This document shows, one piece after another, positions 44,663 through 53,772 of a stretch of DNA of 64,000 nt. The position numbers and the translations under genes were made by a program. The DNA is from Rhizobium freirei PRF 81 (GTDB lineage Bacteria; Pseudomonadota; Alphaproteobacteria; Rhizobiales; Rhizobiaceae): assembly GCF_000359745.1 (NCBI RefSeq), contig NZ_AQHN01000083.1, positions 62,001 through 126,000 of the forward strand, given 5' to 3'. The notes under the pieces were generated by a model. The model was given only the letters and a program-made list of their open reading frames with translations, was not told the origin of the DNA and searched no databases. Position 1 is the first letter of the stretch. Each line of letters begins with the position of its first letter.

Positions 44663-45631
44663 ATGTTGCACTCGAGACGACTTCTTTACATCAACGAGAT
44701 TGCTCGCTGCGGCTCGATCCGCAAGGCGGCAGCGCGGCTCAATGTTGCTTCGTCGGCCATCAACCGCCAGATCCTGGCGCTGGAAGAGGAGATGGGAGCG
44801 CCGCTCTTCGAGCGTTTGCCGCGCGGTCTGCGGCTGACGGCTGCAGGTGAGCTCTGCATCGAGCACATTCGCGAGGTCTTGAAGAATTACGAACGGCTGG
44901 AGGGCCGCATCCGCAGCCTCAAGATGCAGCAGGCCGGCAAGGTCCGCATCGTCGCGACGGTCGGGCTGGCCTCAGGGCCATTGCCGGAAATCATCGCCCG
45001 GTTTCTCTCCGAACATCCGCGCGTCTTCATTCAGCTCCGCAACGATTCCGGCTCGACGACGATGGCGCCGGTGGTGTCAGGCGAAGTGGATATCGGTCTT
45101 GGCTTCAACATTCCGGCGACGCCGGGCCTGCGCTCGCTCGGCAATTTCGACATACCGATCGGTGTCGTGCTGCCGCCCGGCCATCGGCTGATCGGACCGG
45201 GGCCGATCAACCTCGCTGACGTCGTCGAGGAACGCCTGCTCTTGGCGCAGCCGGGCACGAGCCTCAGGGACGTCATAAACCTGACGCTTGCCCGTCTGGC
45301 CGTGCAGGTCGAGCCGGTGCTGGAGAGCAATGCCTCGGAAATGCTGAAGCAGCTGGTCAAATGCGGGGCGGGGCTGACGCTGCTCAATCCGCTTGACGTC
45401 ATTACCGATTGTCGGCGCGGCGAACTGGTCTTCCGGCCGATCGCCGAGCCGCATTCACGGTCTCAGCCGATGAAGCTGGTTGCTCGCACACGGGCGCCGC
45501 TCGATGCCGCCACCAGCCTTTTCGTCGAATATCTGCTCGCCGAACTGGCCGGAATGGTGGAAGAGCTGCAGGCGAAGGGGCACATCCTTCTGCCTTCGGA
45601 ACGTCGCCGCCCGGACGCCTATTTCGAATAG
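44663..45631 (+). CDS. LysR-family transcriptional regulator
   Basis: A 322-residue LysR protein with winged helix (LLYINEIARCGSIRKAAARL, then SSAINRQILALEEEMGAPLF) and a substrate-binding domain. Start ATG 44663 with AGGA at seven bases; the frame open to 44576 would run into the operator. Divergent from the importer/amidohydrolase operon, its presumed target. Its 3' end overlaps the convergent creatininase gene by 13 bases. Confidence 0.9.
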   Translation: MLHSRRLLYINEIARCGSIRKAAARLNVASSAINRQILALEEEMGAPLFERLPRGLRLTAAGELCIEHIREVLKNYERLEGRIRSLKMQQAGKVRIVATVGLASGPLPEIIARFLSEHPRVFIQLRNDSGSTTMAPVVSGEVDIGLGFNIPATPGLRSLGNFDIPIGVVLPPGHRLIGPGPINLADVVEERLLLAQPGTSLRDVINLTLARLAVQVEPVLESNASEMLKQLVKCGAGLTLLNPLDVITDCRRGELVFRPIAEPHSRSQPMKLVARTRAPLDAATSLFVEYLLAELAGMVEELQAKGHILLPSERRRPDAYFE

Positions 45632-46416
45632 AGGTTGGCGAGCGGATAATCCCGCAGATCGCGCAGCATCTCGATGAAGCCGGCAACCTCGTGGCGGCAG
45701 ATGAGCGCACCTTTTTCCGCCGTGCCGTTGGCGGCATTGCCGACCACACCGTTCGGATTGAGGTCATGGGCGATCCAGGCGAGCGAATGCGGCGGTAGCG
45801 GCTGCAGATAGTTGGAATGTTCCTTCATCCATTCCGCCTTGGAGGCGAAATTCTCGGCCTTGTCCATCCGCACGAGCTCGGGCCGGAAATGCAGCATCAG
45901 CGAGGTCTCGACATCGCCGCCATGAATGCCGAAGCGCTGCTCGTGCTCGTCGATCATACCATCAGGCGTACCGAAACGCGTCCATTGCGTGGCAACGACC
46001 GCCATCTGGTAGCGCACGCGCAGCTCGCGCGCGACGATGCCCATGATGTCGAGGTTCCCACCATGCGAGTTGACGATCACCATCTTGCGGATACCGGCTT
46101 CGGCCACCTTCGCGCCGATGGTGGTCCAGACAGGGATCAGCAGCTCCGCACCAAGCGACAGTGTGCCCGGGCCATGGACATGTTCGTTGGCCTTGCCGAT
46201 CTCCTGTGTCGGCAGAACAAGGATATCGAGATCGTCGGGGCGCTGAACCTTCAGCTCCGCCAGCATGCCTTGTGCGATCGCAACATCCGTCGCGATCGGC
46301 AGATGCGGGCCGTGCTGTTCCGTCGAGGCGATCGGCAGGATCGCGATCATAGTATCGGGCGAGAGCTCGGCGAAATCGTAGGTGTTGAGTTCATTCCAAT
46401 AGAATGGCTTTGCCAT
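45619..46416 (-). CDS. Creatininase-family amidohydrolase
   Basis: A 265-residue metalloenzyme. Metal ligands are visible in STEQHGPHLPIATD (Glu33, His35, Asp44) and in the later HGGDVETS glutamate; VNSHGGN carries the other histidine. Members hydrolyse creatinine or related cyclic or formamide substrates. Start ATG 46416 with GAGG at eight bases. Convergent with LysR and divergent from the GntR gene. It probably acts on the same compound class as the neighbouring amidohydrolase operon. Confidence 0.9.
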   Translation of the reverse strand: MAKPFYWNELNTYDFAELSPDTMIAILPIASTEQHGPHLPIATDVAIAQGMLAELKVQRPDDLDILVLPTQEIGKANEHVHGPGTLSLGAELLIPVWTTIGAKVAEAGIRKMVIVNSHGGNLDIMGIVARELRVRYQMAVVATQWTRFGTPDGMIDEHEQRFGIHGGDVETSLMLHFRPELVRMDKAENFASKAEWMKEHSNYLQPLPPHSLAWIAHDLNPNGVVGNAANGTAEKGALICRHEVAGFIEMLRDLRDYPLANLYSK

Positions 46417-46792
46417 CGCCGTGTCCTCTTCTCAGCGTCTCTTGGCTCAACGGATACGGCACGGATGGTGACGGTGGAAAGCATCAATTTGCGGCCGCAC
46501 CGCTGCCTTTTTGTGCGCACCTGGGGTGAAAGCGCAAAACGGCTGCTGCGGCGGGCTGAAAACCTGCCGCTCGGTGAGGCGCTGTAAAGTCATGGATCAG
46601 AATCAAGGGATGCATCACGCGTTTGTCCCGTCGACGGCGCATCGCGGCCATATTTCCTTCTTTTGACAGACACGACCTTTTCTGGAAGAGGTCCTGCCGA
46701 ATATCGAAGCCGCTTCGGGACTGTTGCACTCCTGTTGTTCGTGCAATGCTGTCCACAGAGGTCATGGCCGCGGAAGCGAAACATGGGATGAG
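46417..46792. other. Divergent control region, creatininase and GntR genes
   Basis: No gene is supported. A TTGACA hexamer at 46663-46668 could be a -35 element for the GntR gene, but no good -10 box follows at the usual distance. No convincing GntR-type palindrome was found. Confidence 0.35.
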
Positions 46793-47788
46793 ATGAGTGT
46801 ATCACAGCTAGAGGGCGGCAGCCCACGCAAGACCAGCCTCTATGAGGAACTTCATCTGCGGTTGAGGGCCGAGATCCTTGGGGGAACCTTACCCGAAGGA
46901 TTGGTGTTAACTGAGGCTGCTCTTGCCGATCTGGTCGGCAGCAGCCGGGCGCCGGTTCGCCAGGCACTGCAGCTTCTGTTCGATGATGGATTGATCGCGC
47001 GGTTCGATGGGCGCGGCTTTGTTGTCGGCGCGGGCGGGGCGCAGCCGAAGCGGGTCAAGCTTGGCGATTATCTCGGCAGATTGTTTGATGAAGATGGCGA
47101 CAGGCCCATGTTTGCCTGGCAGGCGCTTTATGAAGATGTCGAGCGCATCGTCGTCCATCGCTCTTTCTTTGGCCGTTATCGCATCAATGAAAACGAGTTG
47201 GCGCGCCACTTCGGCGTCGGGCGTGGGGTGGCGCGCGATGTGCTTGTGAAGCTCGAGACGCTCGGCATCACCGAGAAGGATGACAATTTTCGCTGGTCGA
47301 TCGTGCCGCTCGACAGCCAGCGCATCCGTGACCTTTATGAGGTGCGTGAGCAGATCGAGCCGGTGGCGCTTTCAGGCGCTCTCGGCGGACTTTCCGCCGA
47401 GCATGTCGACGCGATGCTCTCCCGCTTGTCGCAGGCACTTGCCGACTATCCCGATGTCTCGGCCTCGACGATGTACGAGCTGGAGCTCGACCTTCATCAG
47501 CGCAGTCTTCAGGCCTGCCCCAACAAGGAATTCCTGAACATCCTGAAGCGGACCCGCTGCATCCTCACGCTCAGCAAGCATGTCGTTGGCAGTCGCATCA
47601 AAAAGCCGGAATATGAGCCCTTCTTTGCCGAGCACATGGGTGTGTTCAAGATGGTGCAGAAGCGCGACGAGAATGGGCTGCAAAAAGCCATGCGAGACCA
47701 TATCCGCAATTCGCAGCCGAATGTGCAGGCGCGCGCCGCCTATATCCGCGAGAACTACAAGTCGGACGAATACAGCTTTATCGTCTAG
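46793..47788 (+). CDS. GntR/FadR-type regulator with two winged-helix domains
   Basis: A 331-residue regulator with an unusual layout: a first GntR winged helix (15-78: LYEELHLRLRAEILGG, SSRAPVRQALQLLFDDGLI), a second one (112-173: LYEDVERIVVHRSFFG, GRGVARDVLVKLETLGI) and a C-terminal FCD ligand-binding domain (177-320). Typical FadR-group proteins have one winged helix and about 230 residues. Start ATG 46793. Divergent from the creatininase gene, a likely target. Effector unknown. Confidence 0.87.
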   Translation: MSVSQLEGGSPRKTSLYEELHLRLRAEILGGTLPEGLVLTEAALADLVGSSRAPVRQALQLLFDDGLIARFDGRGFVVGAGGAQPKRVKLGDYLGRLFDEDGDRPMFAWQALYEDVERIVVHRSFFGRYRINENELARHFGVGRGVARDVLVKLETLGITEKDDNFRWSIVPLDSQRIRDLYEVREQIEPVALSGALGGLSAEHVDAMLSRLSQALADYPDVSASTMYELELDLHQRSLQACPNKEFLNILKRTRCILTLSKHVVGSRIKKPEYEPFFAEHMGVFKMVQKRDENGLQKAMRDHIRNSQPNVQARAAYIRENYKSDEYSFIV

Positions 47789-48189
47789 ACTATTTCCGGA
47801 ATTAGCAAATGCCACAAGATTTTGAGGGCAAAAGTTAATCCCTCGAGCTCCATCGATGGAGTTGGATTGTATGGTGTCGGTCGTCGAAGAACTGAAGGTA
47901 AAGCTGGCTGAACTGGAGGCCACTCGCTCTTTGTGCCATCCGCAACCATTTATTGTGCATTGCAGCTATGCACCACGCCGAAAGGATGCGCGAGCCTCGG
48001 CGCAAGTATCTGCGATCCGATGATCGCCAATCATAAGGGTCTTCTTCAGACCTCGCTGAGTCGTGGTTCTTTCAGGAATATTGCTCCCCTTGGGACCAGG
48101 CATCCGATGCCCTGTACCTCGCGGCGTATTGATTCGGCGATACATCCCATTTTCTGTCGAAAATAAGCCAGTTTAATCCGGATCTTTTG
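47789..48189. other. Junction between replicon-like genes and the transfer region
   Basis: No gene is well supported. A short frame from ATG 47871 (MVSVVEELKVKLAELEATRS) reads protein-like for about 20 codons then ends. This stretch separates the GntR gene from the conjugation block and is where an element boundary would be expected; no attachment-site repeat or tRNA was seen. Confidence 0.4.
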
Positions 48190-48540
48190 TCAATCTGCGA
48201 AGGAGCTCAGTTTCTTCAAGAGGTCGGTAGAGATCTCGAATTGACGGGCAGTTCCACGGCCCATGGAATTTGTCACCATGGTTTCATTCAGCATTCCCCG
48301 CTTTACGAGAAGATTGACCGTCTCCTTTGCCCCACTCCGCGTCAATTCCGTAACTTCGATGATATTTGAAAGAGTTAGCGTCCGATGAGCCTGGGTCATC
48401 GTGTAGAGGATCGTCATCATGCCGATCTCTTTCAGCCGTGCTTGCGGGGTCTCGTCTTCGAGTGGGTGATCGAGGATCTCATGGAGAATGAGCCCGGAGA
48501 AGGCAAGGTTGTGCCACTGTGTCTTGAGCGCTCTTGTCAT
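48190..48540 (-). CDS. Small winged-helix (MarR-like) regulator beside the virB operon
   Basis: A 116-residue single-domain DNA-binding protein. Residues 50-105 form a winged helix: TLTLSNIIEVTELTRSGAKE as the helix-turn-helix, TVNLLVKRGMLNE as the recognition region and GRGTARQFEIS as the wing. It is divergent from the trbM/virB operon and a perfect inverted repeat lies between the two starts, so it is probably a repressor of transfer genes and of itself. No effector domain is present. Start ATG 48540. Confidence 0.8.
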   Translation of the reverse strand: MTRALKTQWHNLAFSGLILHEILDHPLEDETPQARLKEIGMMTILYTMTQAHRTLTLSNIIEVTELTRSGAKETVNLLVKRGMLNETMVTNSMGRGTARQFEISTDLLKKLSSFAD

Positions 48541-48544
48541 GCTA

Positions 48545-48572
48545 TTTAACTGTGCTATATACGTCAGTTAAA
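48545..48572. promoter_or_regulatory. Perfect inverted-repeat operator of the transfer operon
   Basis: TTTAACTG (48545-48552) and CAGTTAAA (48565-48572) are perfect reverse complements, 20 bases centre to centre, around TGCTATATACGT. The spacer TATATA resembles a -10 box for the virB operon. It starts five bases beyond the regulator's ATG and is 67 bases before the trbM-like start. Confidence 0.65.
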
Positions 48573-48638
48573 AGGCGCTTCGCTGAAGCAGGACACTGCT
48601 TCGACAATGCGTCGTCATCGTCTCGGAGGGTCAAGTCC

Positions 48639-49178
48639 ATGAAAAGCCTTCTGCTGAATATACTGCTTTCGATCTCGTGCATCTTACCACTCTACCTGAT
48701 TTCCATCAGCAATGCGCGGGCTGATGATTGGGGATGTCAGGTTATCCTGTGCCTTTCCAATCCGGGTGGGCCAACCCAATATGCGGAATGCCGGCTTCCG
48801 ATCCAGAAGCTCTGGAGCGAGCTTGCTAAGGGACACTCGTTTCCAACGTGCAGCGGCGTCGGGTTTCATAGCTCGCGCTCCGGTTACGAGCCCTATTATT
48901 GCGATGCTGGCTATCAGTTGTCGGGGAGCTACGGCGCGCGAGGTCTGGAGGCAACTTGTGTTTCGACCTCGCTCCGGCGTGTGAGCAATTCGCCTTGCTC
49001 CTATGATCGCGGCAGCTACGGTGGCGATACCAGCTCGGTCCTGTCGCCACGCTGGCAGCGCGAAGGCGGCCGACTTCAATGCATGGGTTATCCGATAGTG
49101 CGCCCGAACATGCGGGCGCAGCCGCACTATGTCGATGTAACCATCGACGGTGTCGGCCAGCAGCGCGTCTGGTACTAA
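48639..49178 (+). CDS. TrbM/KikA-like conjugal transfer protein
   Basis: A 179-residue exported protein (signal cleavage near ARADDW) with the TrbM-type motif DWGCQVILCLSNPGGP, AECRLPIQKLW and FPTCSG; six or more cysteines suggest disulphides. TrbM/KikA proteins are accessory factors of P- and N-type transfer systems. First gene of the operon, GGAGGG upstream of ATG 48639; precedes virB1 by three bases. Confidence 0.8.
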   Translation: MKSLLLNILLSISCILPLYLISISNARADDWGCQVILCLSNPGGPTQYAECRLPIQKLWSELAKGHSFPTCSGVGFHSSRSGYEPYYCDAGYQLSGSYGARGLEATCVSTSLRRVSNSPCSYDRGSYGGDTSSVLSPRWQREGGRLQCMGYPIVRPNMRAQPHYVDVTIDGVGQQRVWY

Positions 49179-49181
49179 GCG

Positions 49182-49844
49182 ATGGGTACCGCGTTCGTCG
49201 ATATCGCGCAAAGCTGCGCGCCGATGGTCCAGGTGGAAACGCTCGCCGGCGTCGTGAGTCTGGAGAGCAAGTTCCTTCCCTTCGCCATCCGCATCAATAG
49301 CGGCAACCCGCTGCCCTCGCAGCCTGCGAGCAAGGTTGAAGCGATCGAACAAGCGACGTCGTTGATCGCCGATCACCAGGATATCCAGATCGGGCTTGGC
49401 GGTATCGGTGTCGAGGAACTTCGGAAACTGAACCTCTCCGTTTCTGACGCCTTCGATCAGTGCCGGAACCTTAAAGCGACCGCGACCGTTCTCGACGGCT
49501 ACTACCGTCTCGCTTTGAGAGACGGCGCCGATCCGTCACAGGCGGAGAATGTGATGCTGCAGTCCTATTACGGACGCGACGATCCGACCGTTGGGGCGAT
49601 GGTCAAGTACGATGAACAGGTACGCAGGGAGGCCAAGCGGCTTGCTCCGAAACTGGCATCGCTCATGATCGCCGGACCGGATGAGGAGATCGCCCCGGTC
49701 GAGCAGCCTCGCAATCAACCGGCCCAACCCCTCCCAAGACAAGTCTCTCAAGCCGAAGAATCCGCATCGTGGGACGTGTTCAGTTCCAAACGGCGATCAT
49801 CGGTTCTCGTTTTCCAGAACGACCGATTGGAGCAAAGCAAATGA
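49182..49844 (+). CDS. virB1: VirB1-like lytic transglycosylase
   Basis: A 220-residue SLT-domain protein. The catalytic glutamate lies in GVVSLESKFLPFAIRIN, following FVDIAQSCAP as in VirB1 proteins; GLGGIGVEELRKLN and AFDQCRNLKAT are also conserved. It opens the peptidoglycan for assembly of the transfer channel. No signal peptide is obvious. The Pro/Gln-rich C-terminal tail (after 165) is probably disordered. Overlaps virB2 by four bases. Confidence 0.88.
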   Translation: MGTAFVDIAQSCAPMVQVETLAGVVSLESKFLPFAIRINSGNPLPSQPASKVEAIEQATSLIADHQDIQIGLGGIGVEELRKLNLSVSDAFDQCRNLKATATVLDGYYRLALRDGADPSQAENVMLQSYYGRDDPTVGAMVKYDEQVRREAKRLAPKLASLMIAGPDEEIAPVEQPRNQPAQPLPRQVSQAEESASWDVFSSKRRSSVLVFQNDRLEQSK

Positions 49845-50140
49845 TGTCCCAAAGCAGCCTTCGACCCCTTGCCGCCTCAACGCTCATGGCGTTCGCCATC
49901 ATTGCCTGCCTAGTCGAGCCGGCCTATGCCCAGTCCGCCGGGATCGAGACCGTGCTGCAAAACATCGTCACGATGCTCACGGGCAACATTGCCAAACTGC
50001 TGGCGGTGATCGCGGTCATCATCATCTGCATCGCCTGGATGTTCGGCTACATGGATCTCCGTCGCGCCGGCTTCTGGATCATCGGCATCGGCGGCATTTT
50101 TGGCGCCACCGAACTGGTCAACACCATCGTCGGCGGCTGA
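49841..50140 (+). CDS. virB2: VirB2-like major pilin
   Basis: A 99-residue preprotein with a signal cleaved near AYAQSAG, leaving a pilin of about 70 residues with two hydrophobic helices (LLAVIAVIIICIAWMFGYM and FWIIGIGGIFGATELVNTI). GGAG precedes ATG 49841, which overlaps the virB1 stop. It polymerises into the conjugative pilus. Confidence 0.88.
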   Translation: MMSQSSLRPLAASTLMAFAIIACLVEPAYAQSAGIETVLQNIVTMLTGNIAKLLAVIAVIIICIAWMFGYMDLRRAGFWIIGIGGIFGATELVNTIVGG

Positions 50141-50146
50141 CCACCG

Positions 50147-50485
50147 ATGGCGGGCTCTCCTACTATTGAAGAAGACACCTTGTTCCTGGCCTGCACACGC
50201 CCGGCGATGATTGCCGGTGTGACCGTGGAAGCAATGGGCATCAACATCATGCTGACGACCATTCTCTATATCATCGCCGGGTCGATCGCCTACGCGCTCA
50301 TTGGTGTGATCTTCCATCTCGTCTTCCGGGCGCTCGTCATGCATGACCACAACATGTTCCGGATCCTGCTCGCCTGGATCGAGACCCGCGGCCGCTCGCG
50401 CAACACCACCTACTGGGGCGGCGCCACTCTCTCGCCCCTGAAGCTAACCAGACGTTATGATGAAAGGGACCTGAGCCTTGCCTAG
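50147..50485 (+). CDS. virB3: VirB3-like inner-membrane protein
   Basis: A 112-residue protein with two membrane helices and the VirB3 N-terminus DTLFLACTRPAMIAGVTVEA. Works with VirB4 in pilus and inner-membrane assembly. Overlaps virB4 by eight bases. The C-terminal basic tail extends beyond the usual domain. Confidence 0.88.
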   Translation: MAGSPTIEEDTLFLACTRPAMIAGVTVEAMGINIMLTTILYIIAGSIAYALIGVIFHLVFRALVMHDHNMFRILLAWIETRGRSRNTTYWGGATLSPLKLTRRYDERDLSLA

Positions 50486-52844
50486 CATAGCGACATTACG
50501 ATCCCGCGAGCTCGGGCCGGAGACCTTCATCCCCTACGTGCGCCACGTCGACGAGACGACTGTCGTGCTCGATTCCCGCGCGTTGATGACCATGCTCGTG
50601 CTAGAAGGCATCTCCTTCGAGACCGCGGACGTCCTGGATCTCAACGGCCTGCATCGAAGCTTGAACACGCTCTACCGAAATATCGCCGACGAGCGGTTGG
50701 CGCTTTGGACACATGTCATCCGACGGCGCGACAACGGCTATCCAGAGGGACATTTCGCCAATCGCTTTTCTGATGGCCTCAATGCCAAGTATCGCGAGCG
50801 GATGGTGCGCGAGGACCTGTTTCGCAACGACCTTTATCTCACCCTCGTCTGGTATCCGAGCAGAGACCCTGCCGACAAAGCCGCCAATCTTCTCTCCCGT
50901 CTGCGCAAGGCGCGCCGATCCAGCATCGAATTGGACCAGACGGCGCTCAAGCACCTTCGCGACAAGGTCATCGACGTCACCGCCGGACTGAAGCGCTTCG
51001 CGCCCCGTGTCCTCTCCCTCTATGATCAGAACAGCATCCTGTTCTCCCAGCCGAGCGAGTTTCTCCACCAGCTTGTCGGTGGACGCCGAGAGCCTCTGCC
51101 CCTGACGGAGGGGCGAATCTCATCGGCGATCTATTCGGACCGGGTCATCTTCGGCCGCGAGACGGTCGAAATCCGCCATGAGGCGGAAACCCGGTACGCC
51201 GGCATGTTCGGCTTCAAGGAATATCCGGCGACCACGCGCAGCGGCATGCTCGATGGTATCCTGACCGCGCCCTTCGAGCTCATCCTGACGCAGTCCTTTG
51301 CCTTCACGTCGAAGGCGGACGCGCGCACGATCATGGGTCGCAAGCAGAACCAGATGGTTAGCGCTGGCGACAAGGCCGCATCCCAGATCGACGAGCTCGG
51401 CGAGGCTATGGATGATCTGGAGTCCAACCGCTTCGTCGTCGGCGAACACCATATTGGCCTCACGGTCTTTGCACCGTCGGTGACGGAGCTGACCGACCAT
51501 ATGGCCAAGGCACGCGTGCATCTCACCAGCGGAGGCGCGGTCGTCGCCCGCGAGGATCTCGGGCTCGAGGCCGCCTGGTGGGCGCAACTGCCCGGCAACC
51601 TCCGCTATCGGGCGCGCTCGGGAGCGATCACCTCCCGCAACTTCGCGGCACTTTCGGCCTATCACTCCTATCCGACCGGCCAGAAGGACGGCAACGAATG
51701 GGGGCCAGCAGTCGCGATGCTTAAGACCGCATCAGGTTCGCCGTTCTATTTCAATTTCCATCACAGCGATCTCGGCAATAGCTTTGTCTGCGGCCCATCC
51801 GGTGCAGGCAAGACCGTGCTCCTGAACTTCATGCTCTCACAGCTCGAGAAACATGATCCGCATATGGTGTTCTTCGACAAGGACAGAGGCGCCGACCTGT
51901 TCGTTCGCGCCGCCGGAGGCACTTATCTGCCGCTTAGGAACGGTGTCATGACCGGCTGTGCGCCGCTGAAGGCGCTCGACCTGACCGCGGAGAACAAGGT
52001 CTTCCTTACGCGCTGGATCGGCAAACTGGTGGGAGCGGCAACGCGGGAATTGACCGTCACAGAGCTGCGCGACATCGCTTCGGCTGTCGACGGTCTGGCG
52101 GACCTTCCTGTCGAGCGTCGCTCCATCGGCGCCCTGCGGACCTTCCTCAACAACACCGATCCCGAAGGCATCGCCTCACGGCTCCGACGGTGGGAGAGGG
52201 GAGGGCCGCTCGGTTGGGTCTTCGACAACGAGGCAGACGATATCGGGATTGGCGCCAAGTTCATTGGCTACGACATGACCGATTTCCTCGACAACGAGGA
52301 GATCCGCACGCCGCTCATGGCCTACCTGTTCTATCGCATCGAGCAGCTAATCGATGGACGCCGCATCATCATCGTCATAGACGAGTTCTGGAAGGCACTG
52401 CAGGACGAAGGTTTTCGTGATCTCGCCCAGAACAAGCTGAAGACGATCCGCAAACAGAATGGACTCATGCTGTTTGCGACCCAGAGCCCGCGCGACGCGA
52501 TCGTCTCACCGATCGCCCACACGATCATAGAGCAATCCCCGACGCAGATCTTTCTGCCGAATCCGCGCGGCGACCGTGCCGACTATGTCGATGGTTTCAA
52601 GCTGACCGAGCGCGAATTCGAGCTGATCTCGCGCGAACTGTCCGTCGAAAGCCGGCGCTTCATCGTCAAGCAGGGACACAACAGTGTCGTCGCCGAACTC
52701 AACCTCAACGGTTTTGACGATGAGCTCGCCATCCTGTCGGGCCGCACCGCGAATGTCGAGCTCGCAGACGCCATCCGCGCCGAACTCGGCGAGGAGTGTG
52801 ACGATTGGCTTTCAGTATTCCAGCAACGGAGGAGGGCAGGCTGA
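50478..52844 (+). CDS. virB4: VirB4 conjugation ATPase
   Basis: A 788-residue AAA+ type transfer ATPase. Walker A GPSGAGKT is at about 439-446, Walker B is IIIVIDEFWKAL, and LFATQSPRDAI and HTIIEQSPTQIFLPNP match the C-terminal motor. The N-terminal half has the VirB4 RecA-like accessory domain. Starts with TTG at 50478, with AAGGGA ten bases upstream. Powers assembly of the T4SS and pilus. Confidence 0.92.
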   Translation: MPSIATLRSRELGPETFIPYVRHVDETTVVLDSRALMTMLVLEGISFETADVLDLNGLHRSLNTLYRNIADERLALWTHVIRRRDNGYPEGHFANRFSDGLNAKYRERMVREDLFRNDLYLTLVWYPSRDPADKAANLLSRLRKARRSSIELDQTALKHLRDKVIDVTAGLKRFAPRVLSLYDQNSILFSQPSEFLHQLVGGRREPLPLTEGRISSAIYSDRVIFGRETVEIRHEAETRYAGMFGFKEYPATTRSGMLDGILTAPFELILTQSFAFTSKADARTIMGRKQNQMVSAGDKAASQIDELGEAMDDLESNRFVVGEHHIGLTVFAPSVTELTDHMAKARVHLTSGGAVVAREDLGLEAAWWAQLPGNLRYRARSGAITSRNFAALSAYHSYPTGQKDGNEWGPAVAMLKTASGSPFYFNFHHSDLGNSFVCGPSGAGKTVLLNFMLSQLEKHDPHMVFFDKDRGADLFVRAAGGTYLPLRNGVMTGCAPLKALDLTAENKVFLTRWIGKLVGAATRELTVTELRDIASAVDGLADLPVERRSIGALRTFLNNTDPEGIASRLRRWERGGPLGWVFDNEADDIGIGAKFIGYDMTDFLDNEEIRTPLMAYLFYRIEQLIDGRRIIIVIDEFWKALQDEGFRDLAQNKLKTIRKQNGLMLFATQSPRDAIVSPIAHTIIEQSPTQIFLPNPRGDRADYVDGFKLTEREFELISRELSVESRRFIVKQGHNSVVAELNLNGFDDELAILSGRTANVELADAIRAELGEECDDWLSVFQQRRRAG

Positions 52845-53542
52845 TGCGGATGAACACGACAAGGAACGCCATTCTGTCGATGGCTTTGCTGCTTTCCGTT
52901 GACCTTGCGCATGCTCAAGGGATTCCGGTCAGCGACCAGGCGTCGATCGCCAAGCAGATCGAGAGCATCACGCAGCTCAAGTCGCAGCTCGATACGCTGA
53001 ACCAGCAACTCCAGCAAGCACAGCAGCTTTATGGTTCGCTGAACAAGATCACCACCATGGCCGACGTCGCTGGTCTGCTCAACGATCCTTCGATCCGCAA
53101 GGCGCTTCCGCAGGACTTCAATGCTATCGAGGGCCTGTTCAAAGGCTCGGGGACAGGTGTCTTCGGTAGCTCCGCCTCGAAATTCCTTCAGGACAATTCC
53201 ACCTATCGGACCGACGCGAATGATTTCTACGCGCAGGAGCTATCGCGCATCCAGAATCAGAACGCCGGGCAGATGAGTCTCGGCCAGCAGATCTATGACG
53301 CCGCCACCAAGCGCATCGACGGCATCGACCAGCTCCGCCAACAGATAACGAGCGCCGCCGATGCAAAGGATATCGCCGATCTGCAGGCTCGCCTGCAAGC
53401 CGAAACCGCCTTCCTGCAAACCGACGTTCTCCGCATGCAGGGCCTGCAGATGGTCCAGCAGGCGCAGGTTCAGGTCGATGATCAGCGAAAGGCCGAAGAC
53501 TGGCGCCAGCGCATGGATACGATGGGGGCGGCGCTCAAATGA
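52844..53542 (+). CDS. virB5: VirB5-like minor pilin
   Basis: A 232-residue exported protein (signal cleavage near AHAQGIP) with the long coiled-coil helical body of VirB5 (QIESITQLKSQLDTLNQQL). It sits at the pilus tip and aids cell adhesion. Overlaps the virB4 stop by one base with GGAGG upstream; overlaps eexN by four. Confidence 0.86.
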   Translation: MRMNTTRNAILSMALLLSVDLAHAQGIPVSDQASIAKQIESITQLKSQLDTLNQQLQQAQQLYGSLNKITTMADVAGLLNDPSIRKALPQDFNAIEGLFKGSGTGVFGSSASKFLQDNSTYRTDANDFYAQELSRIQNQNAGQMSLGQQIYDAATKRIDGIDQLRQQITSAADAKDIADLQARLQAETAFLQTDVLRMQGLQMVQQAQVQVDDQRKAEDWRQRMDTMGAALK

Positions 53543-53769
53543 AGTGGTCTGTTTTCTGCGCTATGGTGCTTGTGCTATCGGCCTGCTCTCCTGGCGAGAA
53601 GGTTTACACCGTCGATGAGCTTGTCAGCGATGAGGTTTTGCTGACGAAGATCATCGGCGAATGCCGCAATAATCCTGGCGAGCTGCGGGATACCCCCAAT
53701 TGCCGTAACGCCGAGGCCGCCGACGGGAAGCTCCGTCTCGAACGCATGCGCAAGTCGCTCGGAGGCTGA
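53539..53769 (+). CDS. eexN: EexN-type entry-exclusion lipoprotein
   Basis: A 76-residue lipoprotein (lipobox LSAC) with the EexN signature: YTVDELVSDEVLLTKIIGEC, NNPGELRDTPNCRNA. Entry-exclusion proteins stop transfer into cells that already carry the element. Between virB5 and virB6, the usual location in IncN-like systems. Specificity partner is VirB6. Confidence 0.85.
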   Translation: MKWSVFCAMVLVLSACSPGEKVYTVDELVSDEVLLTKIIGECRNNPGELRDTPNCRNAEAADGKLRLERMRKSLGG

Positions 53770-53772
53770 CCG

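Noticed and set aside
47789..48189. Attachment site or tRNA at the left end of the transfer region
   Set aside because: No cloverleaf, integrase or direct repeat could be found by eye; recorded only as a possible boundary.
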